64,000 nucleotides of DNA from positions 2,914,001-2,978,000 of the forward strand of contig CADCXC010000005.1 of NCBI GenBank assembly GCA_902806595.1, in the 5' to 3' direction. Source of the DNA: Pyrenopolyporus hunteri (Eukaryota > Ascomycota > Sordariomycetes > Xylariales > Hypoxylaceae). Position numbers and translations under genes: made by a program. The notes below the pieces were generated by a model, which was not told where the DNA came from, made no database searches, and saw only the letters and a list, made by a program, of their open reading frames with translations. This document shows positions 50,280 to 63,192 of the stretch, piece by piece (position 1 is the stretch's first letter; each line of letters begins with the position of its first letter).

Positions 50280-51700
50280 TATAAATTTATTCGATATCGA
50301 AAATAATCGAATAAATTTAATTAACTTATTTTAAATATAATAAAAATTATATAAAAAATTAAAAAATATAATTATAAAAATTAAATTATAAAAAATATCG
50401 AATTAAGATTTTTTTTTATTAATTTTTTTAAAATTTATAAAAAGTTTTTATTTCGAATTTTAATTAAAATAACTATATAAAATTTTAAATTAAGTTATTA
50501 TTTTAAAATTTTTAAATAATTTCGTACGATAATTTTCTTTAAATTAAAAAAAACAAACGAAAAAAAATTTTTTCCGAAGATTTATTATTTTATATTTTTA
50601 TTTAATACGATAAGAAAAATAATCGAAAAAATTTTTATATAATAAATTATAACGACAATAAAAAAATACGATTTATTTTTAAAAAAATAAATAAGAAATA
50701 AAATATATAAATTTACGAAAATAATTATTTATATAATAACGAAAATAATTTTTTTTTTATAAAAATATAAAACGATAATATTATTATTATAATTAAATAT
50801 ATTAAAAATATTTAATAATATAATATCGACAAAAATAACATACGTTATAATTATAAAAAAGTTTTTAAATTAAATTATATATTAAATTAAAAATTATTTA
50901 ATAAATAAATAAATTATTTTTATTTTCGACGGTAAAAATTCGTAATAATATCGAATTACGAACGAAATATTATAAAGTTTTTTATTTTTTTTTATTTTAT
51001 TTATCTTATATATTATATCGTTATACGAAATTTTAAAAAATAAAGAAATATTAATAATAGGTTTTACAAACGATATAAACTTTTTTATTATCGATTATAA
51101 TTCGAAAAAAAATTACAAAAAATTCAAAAACGCGTATATTAAATATTAAAAATAAACGAAAAAATACGAAATATTTTTTTTATTTAATAAAAACAAATTT
51201 ATTTATTTTATCCGCGTATATATTTCGATTATAAAATTAATACACTTAAAAAATTATATATTTAATTCGACGAAAAATACTAAATTTTTAAAGGTATAAT
51301 TAAATAAAAAATTAAAATAAAAACGATATTTAAAAACTATAAAAATAAAAATAAAAAAATAAAAATACGCGTTATTTAAATTAACGGTTTTTATATAAAA
51401 TTATAACATTTCGAAAACGAAAAAAATTTATATTAAAATTATTAAAAACGCGATAACATTCGATATAATTATATAATATACGTTTTTATAAAATAATAAA
51501 ATAAAAAATATAACAATTAAATTAAATTTAACGTAATCGAAATACTTTAAAAAAATAAACGAAACATATAAAATAATTTCCATCGTTTAATTCGAAAATA
51601 AATTAAAATATCCCTCGATAAATTTATATTTAAATAAAAAAATTACAAATTTTAAATTTAAAATACATATAATAAAATTCGTTAAAATTATTAAAAATAT
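50280..51700 (+). pseudogene. Tad1-like reverse transcriptase remnant
   Basis: The catalytic region lies at 51060-51080, where the GFxDDIN motif is present as G-F-T-N-D-I-N, so one catalytic Asp is already Asn. About 30 residues further on are aromatic- and Lys-rich blocks fitting the Tad1 sequence after the motif. The upstream limits of RT and the expected endonuclease domain are not resolved. Confidence 0.55.
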
Positions 51701-52206
51701 AAATATTAAAATTAAATTATAATTATTAAATTATAAAAAAAAACGATTTTTCGAAATAACGACAAATAAAAATTAAAATAATAACGAAATTAAAAAGAAA
51801 TAATTAAAAAAATAAATAATTAAAAATAATATTATAAATATTATAATCGATAAATAAATCGAATATTTCGAAACGTTATATATACGAAATATAATCGTAA
51901 CGAATACGTTTTTTTAAAACTTATAAATACAATTATAATATTACGACGTACGAAAATACGAAACTTTTACATTAATATAAATACGAATTAAAAAAATAAA
52001 CTTAAAAACGTTTTTTTTCGAAAAAAACGTCTTAAAAGTAATTTTACTAAAATACGAATATAAAAAATACGAAACGATATATTATATAATTATAAATTAC
52101 CCGAAATATAATAAAATTAAATTTACTTTACGAATAAAATTAAAATTTAAAATTTTTATTATTTATAAAAATTACGAAAAAATTTTATTAAATTTAAAAA
52201 AAATAA

Positions 52207-52212
52207 AGATAA
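52207..52212. repeat. Target duplication AGATAA of M2, left
   Basis: AGATAA directly precedes M2 and is repeated at 53002-53007. Joining the flanks removes one copy and restores element E. Confidence 0.8.
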
Positions 52213-52273
52213 TGAGGATTGATATCCGCACTACCTATTTTTGATATCGGGCCTTTATCCGCACTACCAGTAC
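52213..52273 (+). repeat. Left terminal inverted repeat of M2
   Basis: TGAGGATTGATATCCGCACT, a short AT spacer, GATATCGGGCC and a second ATCCGCACTACC. Pairs with 52940-53001. Confidence 0.9.
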
Positions 52274-52410
52274 AAAAAGTACATCTCCTACCCCTCACTC
52301 GGCCCCACTAACGGATTCCCATACAAAAATGCAGTAAACCAGATAGTCTTTTCGAGGATAGGTACGCTTTTTCGATTGAATTTCTCGTACATATTGAATT
52401 AGATACAGCT

Positions 52411-52604
52411 CCCACTATAGATCCCACCATAGATCCCACCATATATCCCATTATATCCCACCCATTCTAAGGATGCAAAATATAAAAAATAGATCGCCAG
52501 TTTCGCCTCAATTAGATCTTTCTAATGGTATAGGTTTCGTATCGGTGCATGCACTATATCAAAAGTTATTTGAATGTATACTCAATTCCATACGGGTGTC
52601 AAAG
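52411..52604 (+). repeat. Left inner arm of the M2 palindrome
   Basis: The inverse complement of 52659-52840 with a few substitutions and a small ATAGATCCCACC duplication. Contains ATCGCCAGTTTCGCCTCAAT. Confidence 0.9.
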
Positions 52605-52658
52605 GGGTATGCGACCGTAAAAGGGGATCACATGACCACCCCGGGCCACCACTTACAA

Positions 52659-52840
52659 CTTTGAATACCCATATGGAATTGAGTATATATTCAAATAACT
52701 TTTGAAATAGGACATGCACCGATATGAAACCTATACCATTAGAAAGGTCTAATTGAGGCGAAACTGGCGATCTATTTTTTATATTTGCATCCTTAGAATG
52801 GGTGGGATATAATGGGATATATGGTGGGATGTATGGGGGG
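52659..52840 (-). repeat. Right inner arm of the M2 palindrome
   Basis: Partner of 52411-52604. Includes ATTGAGGCGAAACTGGCGAT and GGGTGGGATATAATGGGATA. Confidence 0.9.
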
Positions 52841-52939
52841 AATTGAATCAATTGAAAAAGCGCATAAGGTGTACATTATGTATTAACACGATTGTACGTA
52901 GATTTGTATGTGGGGTTGTTAGATATGGTATGTATTTCA

Positions 52940-53001
52940 ATGTATTGGTAGTGCGGATAAGGCCCGATATTAAAAAAAGGTAGTGCGGATATCAATCCTC
53001 A
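52940..53001 (-). repeat. Right terminal inverted repeat of M2
   Basis: Ends GTGCGGATATCAATCCTCA, the complement of the left end, with the second GGTAGTGCGGAT unit 32 bases inward. Confidence 0.9.
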
Positions 53002-53290
53002 AGATAATAATTAAATAATTTTTATAAAAACGGTTATTTTTAATATATAAAATAACATTAAAAATAATACCGTAAAAAATAATTTACGAAAAATATAAAC
53101 TTAAAAAACGAAATAATATATTAAAAAAAAATAACGAAACGAAAATAAAACCGTAAAATATGTAATATTAAATATTATAAATTAAACCTATATAATTAAA
53201 TATTTTTAAATAAATTAATATTATAATCGATAAAATATTTATTTAATTTATAAATAATATTATAATATTCGTTTATTATTTCCTTTTTTC

Positions 53291-54715
53291 GAAAACGTCG
53301 TAATAATTTTAATAAATTAAAAGTTTTTTACTTAATAAAAAAAAGAAAATATTTAAAAAAATTTAAACTTTTTTTATTTCGAATTTTTACGTTAAATTTT
53401 TTCTAAATCCGTTTAAAATTTAATTTTAACCCGATTTTATTTACGAAAATCGAAATTATTTAATAATAAACGACATTTTCGTATTTCGATTAATTATCGA
53501 TAACTTTTCGTAATTTATAAATAATTAATATTAACGATATAAAATAAAAAAATAAAATTATTTATAATTAAATATAAATTTTTAAAATATCGTTTTAATA
53601 AATATTATCGTTATTATTAAATTTATTATATATAAATAAATTTTTATATAACGATATATTTTTTAATTAAAAAATTATTTCGATAAATTTCTTCGATTAT
53701 TATAAACCTATATATTAAATATAATACGACTTCGTATATTTCGATTTTTATTTTTATAAAATATAAAAAATCGAAATCGTTAAAATCGTCGTAAACGTCG
53801 AAAACTTTTAATATATAAATTATCGATATTTATTTTAATAAAATTTTAAAAATAATATTATCGCTTTATATATTTAAAATAACTTACGTAAAAAATATAT
53901 TAATATTATAAAAATATAATAAAAACGAAAAAAAAACGTTTACGAAAAAATAAAATTAATATTATCGACGATATCGTTTATAAAATATTATTAAAATCCG
54001 TTCGAAAAAATAATTAAATTTTATAAACTCGTCGATAATAAATCGTATTTTAACCGTTATAAATCGAATATATATTATATATATTATCGAAAAATAATAA
54101 GAAATTTCCTATAAAATAACGACATATATTTAGACAATAAAAAATAATAAACGATAATATATAATATATAACGAAAATAATTAATAAAATAATTAAATAA
54201 ATATAAAAGAAAATATAAAAAAAAAACTATTTATAAAAATTGACGAAAAAATATCGATTTAAATAAATAATATTAAATAATCGATATCGATACAAACTTT
54301 CGATTAATAAAAAATAACCTTTTAAATAAAAAATAAATATATAAAAATTATAATAAAATTATTTTTAAAAACGACGATTATAATTAAAAACTTATAAAAT
54401 AAACGATTATAAATCGTTTTAACTTTTAAAAAAACCTCGAAAAAAAAATAAACGAAAAAAAAAATAAAAAAATATTAAATAAATTTCCTTTATTTAATTT
54501 AACTATATTTATTAAAAAAATAAACTTTTAAAATTTTAAAGAAAAAACTTATATCGTTAAATAACGTAATTAAAAAAAAATTATAATAAAATAAATTTTA
54601 TTCGAATCGACGATTTTTACTCGAATTATTATCGAATAATAAAACCGTATATTTTTATATTTTTATAATATATATATAAATATACGACATAAAAATAATA
54701 ATAATAATAATAATT
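53291..54715. repeat. Repeat D, copy 2 (uninterrupted)
   Basis: Matches D1 in one continuous run, without L2 and A3. The empty sites are at about 53468-53476 (L2, in AATAATAAACGAC) and 54085-54095 (A3, in TTATCGAAAAAT). Both copies end at an AAT run. No protein identified. Confidence 0.8.
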
Positions 54716-55654
54716 TATTTTATTTATATTATACGAAAAAAAATACCGATATTATTATTTACGTATTATAATATAAAAATAACATTTTATTAATTTTATT
54801 TTATTTTTATCGATATAATAATCGAAATTAATAAATCATAATTTAATTTCGATTAAAAAATTTTTTACTTCGAAATTAAAACGTATTAAATTTATATTAA
54901 TTAATAATAATAATAAAATATCGATTATTTTTTTAAATATTTTATAAAAAATTCCTTTCGAAATAATCGTAATTTTATCGTTTTTATTTTCGTTTATATT
55001 TATTTTTTTTCGAATAATATAATTAATTTTTCGTTTACATCGAATTATTATTTCGAATTTTTTTAATTATTTATTTAATTTACTTTTCGATAAAACTTTA
55101 AATTTATTATAAATCGATTATATAAATAAAAATTTTTTTATAAAATAATTTTCCTAAAATATTATATATTTTTAATTAATTTATAAAAGTTTTTTTCGAT
55201 TTATTAACGTTATAATCATATTACGTAAACATTTTATTTAACGTATTTAAAAACATACCATTTTATTTAATTTATAATTAATATTTTAAATTTATTTTTA
55301 AATAAATAATTTACGATAATAAATATAAAAATATTAAATTATTAAAAATATTTTTAATAAATATTATATATAAAATAAATACCGTAAAAACCCGTTATAA
55401 AATAAATTCGAATTAATTATAAAAAAAATAATTTATTAACGTTTAATTTTTTATTTTTTTTATCGAAAATACTTTATATTTTTTATATATAAATTATTAT
55501 TTAATAATTTAAAATAAAATAAAATTTTATTTTTTTTTATCGAAATTATTTCGTAATATTTTCGTTATAATTTAACTTTTATTTTATCGTTTATTAAAAC
55601 GAAAATAATTTTACGTTAAATTCGATTTAAATAAATAATTTTTATTTTTTAATA
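54716..55654. other. Unassigned AT-rich DNA right of D2
   Basis: It does not match the sequence right of D1 or any other repeat here. Frames on both strands are broken, and I recognise no motif. Confidence 0.35.
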
Positions 55655-55910
55655 TTTTTTTTAATTTTATTAATTTATATTATTAATTTTAATAATATTA
55701 ATTAATATTAATAAATATATATACGAAATAAAAAAAATTAATAATAATAAAATATAATATAATATAATAAAATTAATATTTATATAATTATTTAAAAAAA
55801 TTATTTAATAAAAAAATCGTAAAAAAATATTTTTATATAAACGAAAATATATAAATATTTTTTTTAAATATATATTATAAAATAATACGTATATAAATTA
55901 ATTAATTATA
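55655..55910 (-). mobile_element. Copia A5: LTR plus a short internal end
   Basis: 55655-55705 matches the 50 bases of A1 just inside its right LTR (TTTAATTTTATTAATTTATA), and 55706-55910 is a full LTR. The rest of the element is missing to the left. The LTR ends AATTATA rather than AATTATTA, and element B sequence follows at once. Confidence 0.65.
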
Positions 55911-56131
55911 AATTACGTTACGTTATATTACGTTATATTAATTAATTTTATATATATTTTATATAATAATTTATATTATATTTTTATTTAATTAATTAAA
56001 TCGTTTAATTAAATTATTATATATATTATAATTATTATATTTAAAATTATTTATATTTTAATAAATAATTTTATTAATTAATTTAATTATAAATATATTT
56101 TTATTTTTATTTTTAATTTAATATATAATTT

Positions 56132-56136
56132 AATTT
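56132..56136. repeat. Target duplication AATTT of A4, left
   Basis: AATTT here and at 63404-63408 flank A4. Intact B copies have a single AATTT at this point. Confidence 0.8.
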
Positions 56137-56353
56137 TATTAATAAATATACGTATAAAAGTAAAATAAAAAAATAATAATAAAAATAAACGCGATATAAT
56201 AAAATTGATATTATATAAATTATTTTTTAAAAAAAATTATTTAATAAAAAAATCGTAGGAAAAATCTTTTTTATATAAACGAAAATATATAAGTATTTTT
56301 TTTTTCGAAATACGTATTATAAAATAATACGTATATAAATTAATTAATTATTA
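56137..56353 (-). repeat. LTR of A4, left
   Basis: 217 bp, with edges as in the other copies. Includes the family landmark AATTGATATTATATAAATTA. Confidence 0.85.
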
Positions 56354-56434
56354 TTTATTTTATTTTTTTTCGTAATTAATTTATTATAAATTATTAATTA
56401 AATTTTTTATTTTATTTATTTTTTTAATTTTAAA

Positions 56435-57628
56435 CTAAAAGTTATTTTTATAAAATAATATAATAACTTTTAATTTTCTTCGAATTTTACGATTATTTTT
56501 ATAATTATATATTTTTTAATATAATTATTAATATAATTTTTAATATAACTTTTAATATAATTTTTAATATAACTTTTAATATAATTTTTAATATAATTTT
56601 TAATATAATTTTTAATATAATTTTTAATATAATTTTTAATATAATTTTCAATATAATTTTTAATATAATTTTCGTAATACCTTTTAACTTTTATAAAAAA
56701 CCACTCGTATTATTTTTCGAAAAGCCGTTGCGAAAAACCACCTTTATTACCTTTCGAAAAGCCGTCGTAAAAAACCACCTTATATTACTTTTCGATAAAA
56801 CCGTCGCGAAAAGCCACCTTTATTACCTTTCGATAAAATCGTCGCGAAAAGCCATCCTTATTATTTTTTTAAAAATTTTTCGAAAAAGTTGTCGCGAATA
56901 ATTACCTTATATTACTTTTTGAAAAAACCGTTACGAAAAATTATTTTTATTACTTTTCGATAAAATCGTCGCGAATAATTATTCGTATAACTTTTTTATA
57001 TTTAATTTTAAATATATAATTCGAAAAATTCTTCGAAAAATGCTACGAAAAATACGTCGAATTAAAATTAAATTTATATAATTAAATTTATATTTATAAT
57101 TAAATTTATATAATTCGAATTTTTTAAATAAAATTATACGTTAAATTAAAATTAAATTTATATAATTAAATTTATATAATTTAAATTTTTTATATAAATT
57201 TATTTAATTCGATTTTTTTAAATTAAATTATACGTTAAATTAAAATTAAATTTATATAATTAAATTTATTTAATTCGATTTATTTAATTCGATTTATTTA
57301 ATTCGATTTATATAATTAAATTAATTTAATAAAATTAATTAAATTAATTTAATTAATAAAATCGTTTATTAAAATGTAAATAATTTTTAAATATAATAAT
57401 TATAATATATATAACGATTTAATTAATTAAATAAAAATGTAATATAAATTATTACGCGAAACGTACGCGTAATTAATTAACTTAATGTAATATAACGTAA
57501 CGTAATATAATATAATATAATATATAATTAATATAACGTAAAAAATATAATTCGTAAATTTTTACGTAATTAAATTTTTTTTTATTAAAAAAAAAAATCG
57601 AAATAATATTTCGAAAAAACCTCGAATA
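56435..57628 (-). mobile_element. Nonautonomous element B, copy e (reversed)
   Basis: A 1194-bp full copy on the minus strand, inserted just inside the left LTR of A4. Flank AATTTTAAA (left) and TTAATTTAATT (right) join to the uninterrupted A3 sequence with no duplication. On its own strand it starts TATTCGAGG and ends AACTTTTAG, then T. A run of about twelve TTTTTAATATAA units (56515-56665) and the minisatellite (56690-56990) are included. Its minisatellite is the least mutated, with units such as GGCTTTTCGCGACG on the minus strand. Confidence 0.8.
56690..56990. repeat. 38-bp minisatellite of element B (copy e)
   Basis: Seven to eight units, reversed relative to copies a and c. Several units keep CCACCTTTATTACCTTTCGA, useful for inferring the original unit. 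Confidence 0.85.
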
Positions 57629-57989
57629 TTAATTTAATTTTTTTTATTAAATTTCGTATAATTTTATTAAAAAATACTTTCGTTATTATATTTACGAAAT
57701 TTAATAACTTATATATTTATTAAATTATATCGATTTTTCAATTTTTATATAATTATTTTAAAATTATTAAATCGATTATTAATTTTTTTCGTTAATATTT
57801 TTTATTTATATTAAATATTAATATAACGATAAAAAATCGATATATAAAACGAAAAAAACTTTAAAAAATAATAAACGTTTTAAAATAATATTAATTATAT
57901 AATAAATAACGTAATTAACGTCGAAATTTTAAATTATTTTATAAATTTTATTAATAAATATATTACGAATAATTCGTTTATATTTAATA

Positions 57990-60050
57990 AATAATATTAT
58001 TAATAATTTATATTTCGTTATTTTAATAAATAAAATTTTTATTATTTAAAATAATAACGTATTCGATTTACGAATTTAAAATTTTTATTATTTACGAAAA
58101 ATTTATCGATAAAAATATAAAAATATAAATTTTAAAAATTTAATTCGATATAACGAAATTTATATATTTAATTAATTATTTATTTATTTATTATTTAATT
58201 TTAATATTAAAAGTTTTTATTTTTTAAGTTTAAATTTAAAATATTAAATCGTTATAAAATAATTAAAAATTATTTCGAATTAATATATCGAAACGATATA
58301 TACGTTTCGAATTTATTATTTTATAAATTTTTTAATTATATTAAAAATTTTAACGTTTAATAATTTAATTTTTTTAATTTAATTTTTTTAAATAATTATT
58401 ACGTTAAAATTTTTATTATAAATTATAATACGTAAATTATTAATATTTTCGATTTCGAAATTTATAATTTTTTAAAAATACGTTTTAATTTTAATTTTAT
58501 TAAAAATTTTATTTTTAATAATAAAAAAAATCGTAATATCGACGTTAAAATTATTATTTATTTAAAAATTAATAAATTCGAACGTATTCGAATTTATTAT
58601 AAATAAATAAAAGTCGAAAATTAATAATTTTATTCGTAATTTTTATTAATAATAATACGAATAAATTTTAAATTAATAAATATTTAATTTCGCGAAATAA
58701 TATAAAAATTTAATAATTCGTAATAATATTTTTAAAATATTTATTTTTAAATTTAATTAATAAATATATAAAAATAATTTTTTATATCGACGTTTTAAAT
58801 TAAATATAAATTATTATAATATTTAAAATTATATTTTTATTTTTTTTTACAATATAATATAAACGTTAAAATTAATATAATATATTAATTAATTTTTTAA
58901 ATAATAAATATATATATTATAATATATTTTTTATTAAAATTATTATAATTTTAAATTATTAAATAAAAATTTTCGTATAATATAACGATATTTATACCTT
59001 TAATTTTTCGAATTATTTATAATTTAAAAATCGTAACGTTTCGATATATAATTATATCGTAAATTTTTAAATATAAAATATTTTTTTCGAATACAATATT
59101 AAATTTTTTTATATTTAATATTTCGTAAAGTTTTTTTTATATAATAATTTTTTTATTCGTTTATAATTTAATAACGAAAATAAAAACTTTTTATTTTTTA
59201 ATAATAATATATAATTTAACGGTATAAAAAAAATCGTTAATATATATAAAATTCTTTTTCGAAATAATTTAATAATTATCGACATTAAAAATTAATACGA
59301 ATAATTCGACTTTAAATTTTTTAATTAATATAAATTTTTTTAATTAAATATACGGTTTAATATAAATTTTTTAAACGTAAATATTTCGTTTAAAACGTTA
59401 AATGCGATAATAATATTTTTATTTAATATTATAATAATTTTATAAAAGTTTTTTTTATTTTTTTTTATAAATAAATATTTTATTATCGATTAAAAATAAT
59501 ACGGGGAAAGTTTTTTACGTATTAAAGTTATTACGTATATTTAAAATATTTTTTACGAAATATTATATTTTAATTTTTTTAATTTTCGTTATTATTTTTT
59601 AAACGATTTATATTTTTTAAATTTATATAAAAGTAAAAAATAAATTTATATTAATTTTAAAATAAATATCGAAAATAAAAAACGTAAATATTAAATCGTT
59701 AAAATTAATAATATCGTTAATTATATTAACGATTATTTATAATTAAAATACGTATAAATTTAAATTTTTAAAATTTATCGGTAATAATGTCGTAAATTTT
59801 ATTAATAAAATTATAATATTTTTTAATTTTATTAATTAATTAATATATTTTAATAAATATTTAATAATAAATAATTTTAATAATATAAATTTTATTTCGA
59901 AATTCGAAATTATTAAAATTTATATTAATATTATATATAATAATATTCGAAAATTTAAAATAAATATCGATTTAATATTATTTTAATATATTTTAAATTT
60001 TTTTAATAAATATAATTTTTATAAAACGAATAATTTAAATTTTTATAATA
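57990..60050 (-). pseudogene. Copia pol remnant of A4
   Basis: Collinear with the pol remnants of A1 and A3: integrase, RT end and RNase H in minus-strand order. It has many stops and no intact catalytic site. Confidence 0.6.
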
Positions 60051-63000
60051 ACGTCGATTATATATAAAATAAAACGTTTATTTAAATATATAATATTAAC
60101 GATAATTTTATAATTAAAATTTATATTAAAATTTTTAAATTAAATTAAATTTTTATAATATTTTATTTTTAATTTAATAATAATAATATAATTTATTAAT
60201 TTTTTAAATATTTTTAATATCGATATTATAATTTATTTTATTTAAAAAAATATATATAATTTAATTACGAAAAGTAATTAAATTAAATATAAATACGACG
60301 TAATTCGAATTTTATAAAAAAATTATATTATCGAAATAAAATTATAAATATTTTTATTTATAAATAATAATAATAATTATATTATTTTTTTCGATTAATT
60401 AATTAATAACGTTATTTAAATATATATTTAATCGATATATATTTTTTAAATATATAAAAAATAAAATATTTAAGTTTATAATATAAAAATCGATTAATTT
60501 AAATAAAATATTAATCGTAATTATTTTTAATAATTTAATTAAAAATTTATTTTCGAATTTAATATTAATTTTATCGATTCGATTATTATTTATTTTAAAA
60601 TTTCGTTCGAAAATTTTTTTTATAAAAATTTAATATTAATTCTTTTATAATAAATATTTTAATTATATTAATATCGAAAATAATATTTTAAAAAATATTT
60701 TATAAATATAATATTATCTTTTAATTTATCGATAAAAAATAATAAAAAATAATTTAATATTAATATATTTAATTAATTAAATATATTACGGTTAATTAAT
60801 ATTAAAAATCGGTTTTTTTCGTTTCGAAAATTACGACACTTTAATCGTCGTTTTTCGATTTCGAATTTTTTTATTTAATACTTTTATAATTCGTTAAAAA
60901 CGTAATATATTTATCCTTATTTTTTATTTTTTAAATTCGTTAACGTTTTTTAATTTTTAATTTATTTATTTTCGAAATATTTAATAAATTAATATTTTTT
61001 TTATATATTTAATAATAATATTTTTAAATTTAAATCGTTTTTTTCGATTAATATTTATTATTTTTATTATTACGGTAATATTTTTATTTAATATAAAATT
61101 AATCGAAATTTTCGTTATTATCGTCGTTAATTATAAATTAACGTATTTTTTAATATTTTCGAAAATATTAATTAATATATAAAATTTATTAATTAATTTT
61201 TCGAAATTATATAACGAAATAAATAAAATATATTAAAATTAAAATATATTATAATAAATACGTGATATAATTATAATAAATTATTTTTTTTAATTTTTTT
61301 TAAAAATACGTTAATATAATATTAATTTATTTAATATAATTTATAATATTTTAAAATGAAATTTACTTTCGTTTTTTTTAATTTTAATATCGAAAAAAAT
61401 AATCGAAATTTAATTATAATAATATTAAATTTTATTTTATTTCGTATTAAAATATTATTTTATAATTAAATATATATTTATAAAATATTAATAATAAAAA
61501 ATATTATATAAAAAATAAATAATTATTCGTTTAATGAAAATAATAAAAAATACGACGTAAAATTAAATTTAACGAATTTTAATTATATAATATACGTTTA
61601 AAAAAAACGAAATTTTTTTTTAAATTAATATAAAGTTTTTCGATTTAATTATTTTTATTATTTTAAATTTTTTTAAAATAATCGACGATAATAAAAAAGT
61701 ATATTTTATTAAAAATTTACGTAAAAAATATCGTAATAAATATTATTTTATTAATTTTCGACGGGTATAAATACGTAAATTAAATTAATTAATAAAAATT
61801 ATAAAATCGTTTAAAAAAATCGTAATTTTCGATATAATAATTTTTTTTTAATACGACGTTTAATAAAATCGCCGATATTATATACGAATTATTCGATAAC
61901 GATTCGAAAAATTAATAAATATTTTTTAATAATAAAAGTTAAAATTATTTTTTTCGTATAAAATTAAAAATATACCGTTAATTATATTTTTATTTAACGT
62001 ATATCGATATAATAAAACTTAATTATAATAATTTAAAAAAATACGGTTATTTTTTAAAAAATAAAAACGAAAAAAACAAATATATTAAATATTTAAAGTT
62101 TCGATTAATTACGTAAATTATTTTAATTATTTTAAAAATTAAATGAAATTAACGTCGAAAATTTAAATATAAATTAATAAAAAAATTCTATTATAAAAAA
62201 TTATAATAAAAAAACGATAAAATATAAAATATAAACGATAAATTATTAAAAATAATAAAAAATAAATACGTTTATTAAAAAAATAATTTATAACGTTATT
62301 AAAACGATATTAATAATAATTTTATCGAAGTAATAAACGTAATTAAATTTAAATTTTTATATTTAATTAATTAATTAAATGTTTAAAAAATAAAAAATTT
62401 TAATTATTATTATATCGTAATATAAATATATATTAATATAAATATTTTTAAATAAATTATATTTTTTCGATTTAATATATAAATATTTTTTATATTAACG
62501 TATTAAATTATTTTTATTTCGTTTTTATTAATTTATTATAATTTTATTTTAATAATTTATTTAATAATAAAAAATTCGATAAAAATTTAATAACGTTAAT
62601 ATTATTTTTATTTATATAAATATTTTTTTATATTAACGCGATTTTTAAATTTAAACGTAATTAATGTAATATAATTTAAAAATTATTTAAAATAAAATTT
62701 TTAAAACGTTTTTATAATTTTTTTTATAATTTTTTTAATTATATAAATATATAATTTATTTTTATTTATAACATTTAAATTTATTATTATAAATAATATT
62801 TACGTTATTTTTTATTAAAAATAATAATTAATAAGTTTATTTTTTTTATTTTATCGTTATATAATCGAAATATTTAATAAAAAAAATAATTAAATAATCG
62901 AAAATATATTTAATTAATTTTCGAAGTTTATTTATATTTTTTTATTTAATAAAAATAAATTTCTTTTTATAAATTTATATTTAAATCGAATTTTTAATTT

Positions 63001-63192
63001 TTTACGATATAATAAATATAAAAAATTTAAAAAAATTAAAAATAATAAAACGATATTTTATATATAAAATAATATCGTATAAAAAATATTATTATTATTT
63101 ATATTATTACGATAAAAAATTTTCGTATTAATATAATAAAATTTTTTTTAATTTTATTAATTTATATTATTAATTTTATTAATATTAATTAA

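Larger units (their letters stand above)
52213..53001. mobile_element. MITE M2, intact palindromic element, not RIP-mutated
   Basis: 789 bp of normal base composition in an AT desert. The termini are inverted repeats of about 60 bp (TGAGGATTGATATCCGCACT at both ends). ATCCGCACTACC occurs twice per end (52224-52235, 52257-52268, and inverted at 52947-52958 and 52979-52990), suggesting transposase-binding sites. Inside are long arms, 52411-52604 and 52659-52840, nearly perfect inverse copies around a 54-base loop containing CCCCGGG. The whole element could fold into one hairpin. The 6-bp duplication and ends do not let me name the superfamily. No transposase is encoded, and two short frames are mirror images within the arms. 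Confidence 0.9.
47391..53290 (+). mobile_element. Tad1-like LINE E (RIP-degraded), interrupted by MITE M2
   Basis: The plus-strand order is an ORF1-like start (47457), then a long degraded body, then RT with G-F-T-N-D-I-N (51060-51080), matching the GFxDDIN motif of fungal Tad1 RTs. Downstream is a run resembling the RT thumb, N-S-K-K-N-Y-K-K-F-K-N-A. M2 (52213-53001) splits the 3' part, which resumes at 53008. The left end may begin near TGTCTATACTACG (47406). The right end is set only by the start of repeat D2. No poly-A tail was identified. Confidence 0.6.

Noticed and set aside
52473..52664. 63-codon plus-strand open frame in M2 as a gene
   Set aside because: It lies in the left arm of the M2 palindrome. 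The minus-strand frame at 52582-52851 encodes nearly the same KNRSPVSPQLDLSNGIGF segment from the other arm. Mirror-image frames in an inverted repeat are expected without any coding function, and no known domain is visible.
52582..52851. 89-codon minus-strand open frame in M2 as a gene
   Set aside because: It is the mirror copy of the above plus loop sequence. Length and composition are those of unmutated non-coding DNA, and it is open only because this island escaped the mutation that puts stops everywhere else.
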